NCBI GenBank assembly: GCA_041859095.1
Contig: JBHEKY010000006.1
Location: 9,144-73,143 of the forward strand
Reading direction: 5' to 3'
Length of the DNA stretch: 64,000 nt
Source: UBA1422 sp041859095
GTDB taxonomy: Bacteria > Bacillota > Clostridia > Peptostreptococcales > Anaerovoracaceae
The notes beneath the pieces were generated by a model. The model searched no databases. It saw only the letters and a program-made list of their open reading frames with translations, and was not told the origin of the DNA. Both the position numbers and the translations under genes were made by a program. This document shows, one piece after another, positions 59,114-64,000 of the stretch (the first letter of the stretch is position 1; every line of letters begins with the position of its first letter).

Positions 59114-60769
59114 ATGAGAATTGTTGTAATCGGTGCTGTGGCAGGCGGTACTTCGGCGGCGGCGAAAGCACGAAGAAACATGGAAGACGCTGAGATCGTC
59201 ATCTATGAAAAGGATTCCTTCATCTCCTATTCAACCTGCAGTATGCCCTATTTTATTAGTGGCGTGATTCCCAATCGGGAAGAGTTGTCACCTCGGGATC
59301 CCCAGTTTTTTAAAGAAAAATATAACGTGGATGTCAAAATCGGCCACGAAGTACTGGCCATTGACGCAGCGGCCAAGTCTTTGCAGGTCAAAGAACTGTC
59401 AACCGGCAAAGTTTTTACCGACAAGTATGATAAGTTGATTTTGTCTACCGGTGCCAAGGCTTGGGTTCCACCCATCATTGGTGCGGACTTGCCTCATGTT
59501 TTTACCCTGCGAACCCTTTCGGATATGGACCGGATCGTGTCCTTTATCGCAAAGAAGCATCCAAAGAATGCAGTCATCATCGGAACCGGCTTCATCGGTC
59601 TTGAATGTTGCGAAAACTTTTCCCATCTGGGCATGACAGTAACGATGATTGAGAAACTGCCTAGTGTGACACCTAATATGGACGAAGACGTAGGTGTTCT
59701 CATTCAAGATCATCTAACTGAAAAGCAGGTCAAAGTGTATACCAATGCAGGGACCGTAGCCATTGAGCCGGCTCAGGTCCTTTTGGAAGATGGTACGGCC
59801 ATTCCTGCGGAGTTGGTCATCGTGTCAACGGGCATCAAACCCGAAGTCACACTGGCCAAGGCAGCCGGAGTAGAACTTGGCCCTACCGGGGCAATTTCGG
59901 TGACTCCCACCATGGAAACAAGCCTACCGGATATTTATGCCTGTGGCGACTGTGCCGAGCACTACCATCTGATTACGGGCAAACCGGTATGGCGCCCTCT
60001 TGGATCAACTGCCAACAAAACCGGCAGGATTGCGGGAGATGCAGCAACAGGCGGAGACTTGACTTTCAGGGGTATTTTGGGAACCGGTATATTCAAAGTC
60101 TTCGATTTGACAGTCGCTATGACTGGATTGACGGAGCGGGATGCCCTTGCGGAAGGCTACGACATTGAGATCTGTCACAATATTAAGAGTAGCAAACCGG
60201 AAAATATGGGTGGCCAGGATATGCTGATCAAAGCCGTCGCCGATCGGGCAAACGGCAAAATGCTGGGCGCTCAGATTGTGGGCAAGGACGGTGTGGATAA
60301 GCGAATCGACGTTTTTGCCACCGCCATGACCTATGGCGCCTTGGCTGAAGATTTGTTCCATTTGGATTTGGCCTATTCCCCACCGTTTTCCAACACCAAG
60401 GATCCGGTCATGTACACCGGGATGATTCTAGACAACGCCATTCGCAAAGGTCGGAAGTTAATTCTCCCCAAAGCACTGGACAAAATCAAAGCATCGGAGC
60501 AGAAAGTCCAGATTATTGACACCCGGGTTGCCAGCCAATACGCAGAGGGTCATTTGGAGGATGCCATCAGCATACCCCACGAAAAGGTTCGAAGCGTACT
60601 TGCCAATGAAAACGAATTGGACAAAGAGGCCTTCACCGTAACCTACTGCAATAAAGGGATTACTGGTAATGCGGTCCAAAACATCCTGTTGAATAATGGA
60701 TTCAAAAATGTCTCTAACCTTTCGGGCGGACATCGGAATTACAAGGCATCCAAAAAGGAAAAGGACTAG
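59114..60769 (+). CDS. CoA-disulfide reductase/NADH oxidase-type flavoprotein with C-terminal rhodanese
   Basis: 551 residues: FAD site VVIGAVAGGTSAAAKARR, the redox Cys in YSTCSMPYFISG (about residue 43), a second Rossmann fold (AVIIGTGFIGLECCEN), the FAD site ATGD-like DIYACGDCAEH, a dimerisation domain, and a rhodanese domain (about 460-551) with its Cys in TYCNKGITGNA. This arrangement (CoADR-RHD) reduces CoA disulfides, persulfides or polysulfide with NAD(P)H. Ends TAG with TAA 23 codons on. Confidence 0.9.
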   Translation: MRIVVIGAVAGGTSAAAKARRNMEDAEIVIYEKDSFISYSTCSMPYFISGVIPNREELSPRDPQFFKEKYNVDVKIGHEVLAIDAAAKSLQVKELSTGKVFTDKYDKLILSTGAKAWVPPIIGADLPHVFTLRTLSDMDRIVSFIAKKHPKNAVIIGTGFIGLECCENFSHLGMTVTMIEKLPSVTPNMDEDVGVLIQDHLTEKQVKVYTNAGTVAIEPAQVLLEDGTAIPAELVIVSTGIKPEVTLAKAAGVELGPTGAISVTPTMETSLPDIYACGDCAEHYHLITGKPVWRPLGSTANKTGRIAGDAATGGDLTFRGILGTGIFKVFDLTVAMTGLTERDALAEGYDIEICHNIKSSKPENMGGQDMLIKAVADRANGKMLGAQIVGKDGVDKRIDVFATAMTYGALAEDLFHLDLAYSPPFSNTKDPVMYTGMILDNAIRKGRKLILPKALDKIKASEQKVQIIDTRVASQYAEGHLEDAISIPHEKVRSVLANENELDKEAFTVTYCNKGITGNAVQNILLNNGFKNVSNLSGGHRNYKASKKEKD

Positions 60770-60812
60770 CATAACTATACTGTTGCTATTTCTATAGTTG
60801 TGGATATCACTA

Positions 60813-60839
60813 AAAAAGCGCTCGATTTGAGCGCTTTTT
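60813..60839. terminator. Bidirectional terminator
   Basis: AAAAAGCGCTC/GAGCGCTTTTT stem with 5-nt loop between convergent genes. Confidence 0.88.
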
Positions 60840-60850
60840 AAATATGTATG

Positions 60851-61657
60851 CTATTGCTTTGTAATCGGAATCTGCAGTTCCGTCAGCCAATCCTCCTCTT
60901 TCTGTTGGTTCCAAATGCCGTCGATGTAGTTTTCTCGAGGATTATCGGCAACCTGGTACCCGTTCTTTTCAATCCAATCAAAGGCATATCCGTAAGCATC
61001 CCGCAAGTCGCTGTAGGGTCCTTTGTGCATGACGGATACCACGGTCACCGGTGGCATCTCTTTAAAGACGATATCCTCGAAATTTTCTTTGGCTTCGGTC
61101 ACCGCTTCACAAAATTCTACATTGATATCTTTTTCTTTATACTCTTCATCCAGGTATGCGATGAAACAGTATTCCGGGGTGGCGCACTTCAGGTCCGGGT
61201 ATTTTTCCATGACCTTCCCGCCAATTTCAGGGATAAGATCAAAGTACGCATCGTAGTTGGGCACCGTCATGACCTTTGAGTAAACCATGCACGATGGAAT
61301 CTCCTTGATGGTCGCTTGATAATTCATATTTTCTACCTCCTGTCCGGATAACAAATAGTTGATTCTGGAGAATTTCCGTTTCAGATCGTCCATTTCAGCC
61401 ATCACCTCACGTCGGTGTTGTTCCAACACAAACTGACGGTCGTAACCGGACAGAATCAGCATGGTTTCAGAAATGGGCAAGCCAACCTGCCGGAGGGACT
61501 GGATGTTGTGCAACTCAAGGAGCTGCTTGGTGGAATACATCCGGTATCCGGTGCTCTCATCTACACGATCGGGTTTTAGTAGTCCCACTTCATCGTAATA
61601 TCTGAGGGTTTTGACCGTTACTTTTCCGATTTTTGAAAACTCGCCGATACGGTACAT
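60851..61657 (-). CDS. MerR-family regulator with GyrI-like effector domain
   Basis: 268 residues: an N-terminal MerR HTH (MYRIGEFSKIGKVTVKTLRY, EVGLLKPDRVDESTGYRMYS), a coiled-coil linker (about 75-115), and a C-terminal GyrI/BltR-like ligand-binding domain (IKEIPSCMVYSKVMTVPNYD, VSVMHKGPYSDL). It probably senses a hydrophobic drug or metabolite. ATG at 61657 has AAGGAGAG upstream. The gap 61658-61966 holds only the leu promoter region. Confidence 0.88.
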   Translation of the reverse strand: MYRIGEFSKIGKVTVKTLRYYDEVGLLKPDRVDESTGYRMYSTKQLLELHNIQSLRQVGLPISETMLILSGYDRQFVLEQHRREVMAEMDDLKRKFSRINYLLSGQEVENMNYQATIKEIPSCMVYSKVMTVPNYDAYFDLIPEIGGKVMEKYPDLKCATPEYCFIAYLDEEYKEKDINVEFCEAVTEAKENFEDIVFKEMPPVTVVSVMHKGPYSDLRDAYGYAFDWIEKNGYQVADNPRENYIDGIWNQQKEEDWLTELQIPITKQ

Positions 61658-61865
61658 GAAATCTCTCCTTGCTACTATTGTCATTCTGGACCCTACCCCG
61701 ACGGGAGAGTCAATAGGCAAAAAATCGTTTTCTTCTCTAACTGCTTTTTCTGACGGTTTGTTCCTATAATATATCACAAAAGAACGAATTTATATATATA
61801 CTCCTGCGCGACCCTCTGAAGATGGGTCAACATTGTGTGAACAACATAACTACAACTGGTATTTT

Positions 61866-61882
61866 TTGTGTATAACACACAA
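61866..61882. promoter_or_regulatory. Inverted repeat upstream of the leu promoter
   Basis: TTGTGT and ACACAA arms around five bases end just before the -35. Possible operator. Confidence 0.4.
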
Positions 61883-61888
61883 TTTTGC

Positions 61889-61917
61889 TTGACGAAATCG
61901 TGTTTTTCATATATACT
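61889..61917 (+). promoter_or_regulatory. Promoter of leuA
   Basis: TTGACG (61889-61894), 17 nt, TATACT (61912-61917). The leader of about 45 nt contains no T-box. Confidence 0.7.
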
Positions 61918-61966
61918 CTCCATAATCGAGGCGAGGTTTCACTTGCCCTAAGAAAGGACACCCGAC

Positions 61967-63691
61967 ATGAAGAATTCTGGTAGAGCTGGCAAATACGGCG
62001 TCAGCTATTTTATGCCTCCAAAATGGAACGCCTCCTGGGTACAAAAGGAGTATATCGACAACGCACCCCTATGGTGCAGCGTTGACCTACGAGACGGGAA
62101 TCAAGCCCTCATCGTTCCCATGACCCTGGAGCAAAAACTGGAATTCTTTACTTTCTTGGTTGAACTGGGTTTCAAGCAAATCGAAGTGGGTTTTCCCGCC
62201 GCATCGGACACTGAGTACCAATTCTTGCGGGCGTTAATTGAAAAGAACCTGGTGCCCGATGACGTGCAACTTCAAGTTCTGACACAGGCACGAACCCACA
62301 TCATCAAAAAAACCTTTGATGCCTTGGTTGGTGCCAAGAATGCCATCGTCCACCTATATAATTCCACTTCCGTGGCACAGCGGGAGCAGGTGTTCCGCGC
62401 CACCAAAGAAGAAATCATCGATATCGCCGTCAAAGGCGCGAAACAGCTCAAAAAGACCGCGGAGAAATATCCGGAAACAAACTTCCAGTTCGAATATTCC
62501 CCCGAGAGTTTCACGGGCACCGAGCCAGCGTTTGCCCTGGAAATATGCAATGCTGTGATTGACGTATGGCAGCCCACACCGGATAGCAAGGTCATCATCA
62601 ACCTGCCCAGCACCGTACAGATGTCCATGCCCCATGTGTATGCCACACAAATCCAATACATGAACGACAATCTACACAGCCGTGAAAACGTGCTGATTTC
62701 CCTTCATCCCCACAATGACCGGGGCACCGGCGTGGCAGATGCAGAGCTAGGCCTTTTGGCCGGCGCAGACCGGGTGGAAGGAACCCTGTTTGGCAACGGA
62801 GAACGAACCGGTAATGTGGACATCATTACCCTTGCATTGAATATGTACACCCACGGGGTTGACCCGGGACTTAATCTATATGACATGCCACGGATTGTGG
62901 CCATGAGCGAGAAATTCACCGACATCAAAGTACACCCACGGCAACCTTACGGTGGACAACTGGTGTTTGCGGCTTTCTCCGGATCCCATCAGGACGCCAT
63001 TGCCAAAGGCATGGCTTACCGATCCGAAAACAGTCTTCCTCACTGGACCGTCCCCTACCTTCCCATCGACCCCACAGATTTGGGTCGGGAATACGAGGCG
63101 GATGTGATCCGAATCAACAGCCAGTCCGGCAAAGGCGGTGTAGCCTTCGTGCTGGAATACAACTTTGGCTACATCATTCCACTGAAGATGCGGGAAGAAT
63201 TGGGATATATGATCAAAGACATCTCCGACAAAACCCACAAGGAACTGTCTCCTAAGGAAATTCAGAAACACTTCGCCAAAGAATATATCAATCGGTTCTC
63301 ACCTCTGGATATCCAGGACGCAACCTACAAAAAACATGCCGACCTCAAGAAAAGTGGCGCTTTCGATGTAGATATTAAGGTCCACCTCTTTGGTGAACAC
63401 TTTGAATTACACGGGGTTGGAAACGGCCGCCTGGATGCGGTCCGCAATGCCTTGAATAATAGCCCCTATACCTTCGATTACACCTTTGTCACCTATTCGG
63501 AGCATGCGTTGGAATCGGATTCCAACTCCCGAGCCGTGGCCTATGTTGCCATCGCAGACAAAGAAGAAAACATATTCTGGGGTGTGGGTCTTCACGAAGA
63601 CATCGTCTTTGCATCTGTCAATGCCCTGGTCAGCGCCATCAACCGAATGACCGAAAAACACACCGACAAAACCGCACAGGAGGAACAATAA
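61967..63691 (+). CDS. leuA: 2-isopropylmalate synthase (LeuA type 2)
   Basis: The first committed step of leucine synthesis: acetyl-CoA plus 2-oxoisovalerate. 574 residues: metal motif SVDLRDGNQALI, VGFPAASDTEYQFL, LHPHNDRGTGVADAELGL (metal His pair), LFGNGERTGNVDI, and a C-terminal LeuA dimer domain (FGEHFELHGVGNGRLDAVRN). Length and N-terminal extension fit the type 2 enzymes. Its stop overlaps the leuC start (TAATG). Confidence 0.95.
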   Translation: MKNSGRAGKYGVSYFMPPKWNASWVQKEYIDNAPLWCSVDLRDGNQALIVPMTLEQKLEFFTFLVELGFKQIEVGFPAASDTEYQFLRALIEKNLVPDDVQLQVLTQARTHIIKKTFDALVGAKNAIVHLYNSTSVAQREQVFRATKEEIIDIAVKGAKQLKKTAEKYPETNFQFEYSPESFTGTEPAFALEICNAVIDVWQPTPDSKVIINLPSTVQMSMPHVYATQIQYMNDNLHSRENVLISLHPHNDRGTGVADAELGLLAGADRVEGTLFGNGERTGNVDIITLALNMYTHGVDPGLNLYDMPRIVAMSEKFTDIKVHPRQPYGGQLVFAAFSGSHQDAIAKGMAYRSENSLPHWTVPYLPIDPTDLGREYEADVIRINSQSGKGGVAFVLEYNFGYIIPLKMREELGYMIKDISDKTHKELSPKEIQKHFAKEYINRFSPLDIQDATYKKHADLKKSGAFDVDIKVHLFGEHFELHGVGNGRLDAVRNALNNSPYTFDYTFVTYSEHALESDSNSRAVAYVAIADKEENIFWGVGLHEDIVFASVNALVSAINRMTEKHTDKTAQEEQ

Positions 63692-64000
63692 TGGCAATGA
63701 CCATGACACAAAAAATACTGGCCGCCAAAGCCGGACTATCACAGGTTACCCCGGGACAATTAATCCGGGTAAAGCTAGATTTGGTTTTGGGCAATGACAT
63801 TACGTCCCCGGTGGCCATCAATGAATTCAACAAGGGTGGGTTTACCCAAGTATTTGACAAGGACAAAATCGCCCTGGTCATGGACCACTTCACACCCAAC
63901 AAAGACATCAAAGCCGCCGAGCAGTGCAAACAATGCCGGGGCTTCGCGGGGGACCAGGAGATCATAAATTTCTTTGACGTGGGGCAGATGGGCATCGAAC
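63691..64000 (+). CDS. leuC: 3-isopropylmalate dehydratase large subunit (start; cut by window edge)
   Basis: The 103 codons present read MTQKILAAKAGLSQVTPGQL, DLVLGNDITSPVAI, VMDHFTPNKDIKAAEQCKQC and FFDVGQMGI, matching the N-terminus of the prokaryotic LeuC/homoaconitase branch. AGGAGG lies before ATG 63691. The cluster-binding Cys residues lie beyond the window. Confidence 0.92.
   Translation, partial: MAMTMTQKILAAKAGLSQVTPGQLIRVKLDLVLGNDITSPVAINEFNKGGFTQVFDKDKIALVMDHFTPNKDIKAAEQCKQCRGFAGDQEIINFFDVGQMGIE

Noticed and set aside
61780..61966. Leucine T-box or leader peptide before leuA
   Set aside because: The promoter lies about 50 bp before the start codon, too close for either.

Overview
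The window is a dense, low-to-mid GC chromosomal segment from an anaerobic Gram-positive bacterium. It most resembles an amino-acid- and methyl-compound-using member of the Clostridia (Eubacteriales). The reasons are a complete ornithine fermentation cluster, split bacterial pyrrolysyl-tRNA synthetase genes (pylSn and pylSc), corrinoid-protein accessory genes, sigma-54 activators of the clostridial type, an FHA-FtsW/PBP pair and strong AGGAGG-type ribosome binding sites. No species is claimed.

Layout, left to right. 1-2.6 kb: 5' part of secA and a CorC/HlyC membrane protein. 2.6-5.5 kb: an intergenic segment with a candidate small RNA, then an acyl-CoA ligase and a stand-alone E2-type acyltransferase fold. 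5.6-8.8 kb: FHA-FtsW/RodA plus a penicillin-binding protein. 8.9-11.2 kb: an SDR and rsgA, with an unusual chain of hairpins and a leader peptide upstream of rsgA. 11.4-15.7 kb: an SDR plus class III aminotransferase pair with a clear sigma-54 promoter, divergent from their likely sigma-54 activator. 15.7-17.2 kb: a nucleotidyltransferase pair resembling a toxin-antitoxin module, behind an operator-like promoter, and two tiny membrane-protein genes. 17.3-26.8 kb, read leftward: a UroD-type methyltransferase fused to a thioredoxin-like domain, a CobW-type GTPase, a B12-dependent-activation protein, a RACo-type corrinoid reactivase, tRNA-Pyl, pylB, pylC, pylSc, pylD, pylSn and a csaA-like tRNA-binding gene. 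A divergent PocR-AraC regulator stands at its head. 28-34 kb: housekeeping and transport genes. 34.4-44.1 kb, read leftward: a sigma-54 activator, then ord-ortA-ortB-oraS-oraE-glmL-orr for ornithine fermentation. 44.2-52.4 kb: membrane proteins with an ArsR regulator, rlmH, an MBL hydrolase, RNase HI, an Agr-type two-component system, a ferredoxin-flavodoxin protein, AlkD and SanA. 52.4-58.5 kb: a his operon with a fused hisZ-hisG and no hisD. 58.7-64 kb: PspC, CoA-disulfide reductase-rhodanese, MerR, leuA and the start of leuC.

The pyl segment holds everything needed to make pyrrolysine (PylB, PylC, PylD), charge it (PylSc plus PylSn) and decode UAG (tRNA-Pyl). It is joined to genes that keep corrinoid methyltransferases active. 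The UAG-containing methyltransferase itself is not in this window. By hand reading, 18 of 62 complete genes end in TAG, so UAG is far from being avoided as a stop. The most striking case is inside the pyl operon: pylSn ends in TAG and the same frame runs on, without another stop, into the csaA-like tRNA-binding gene. UAG decoding would therefore make a PylSn-CsaA fusion.

Two sigma-54 circuits share one plan: a consensus -24/-12 element 70-90 bp before the first gene, and two palindromic activator sites 21-22 bp apart located about 120-190 bp further upstream. All operator, promoter and start-site calls come from reading the sequence and have not been tested by search or experiment.
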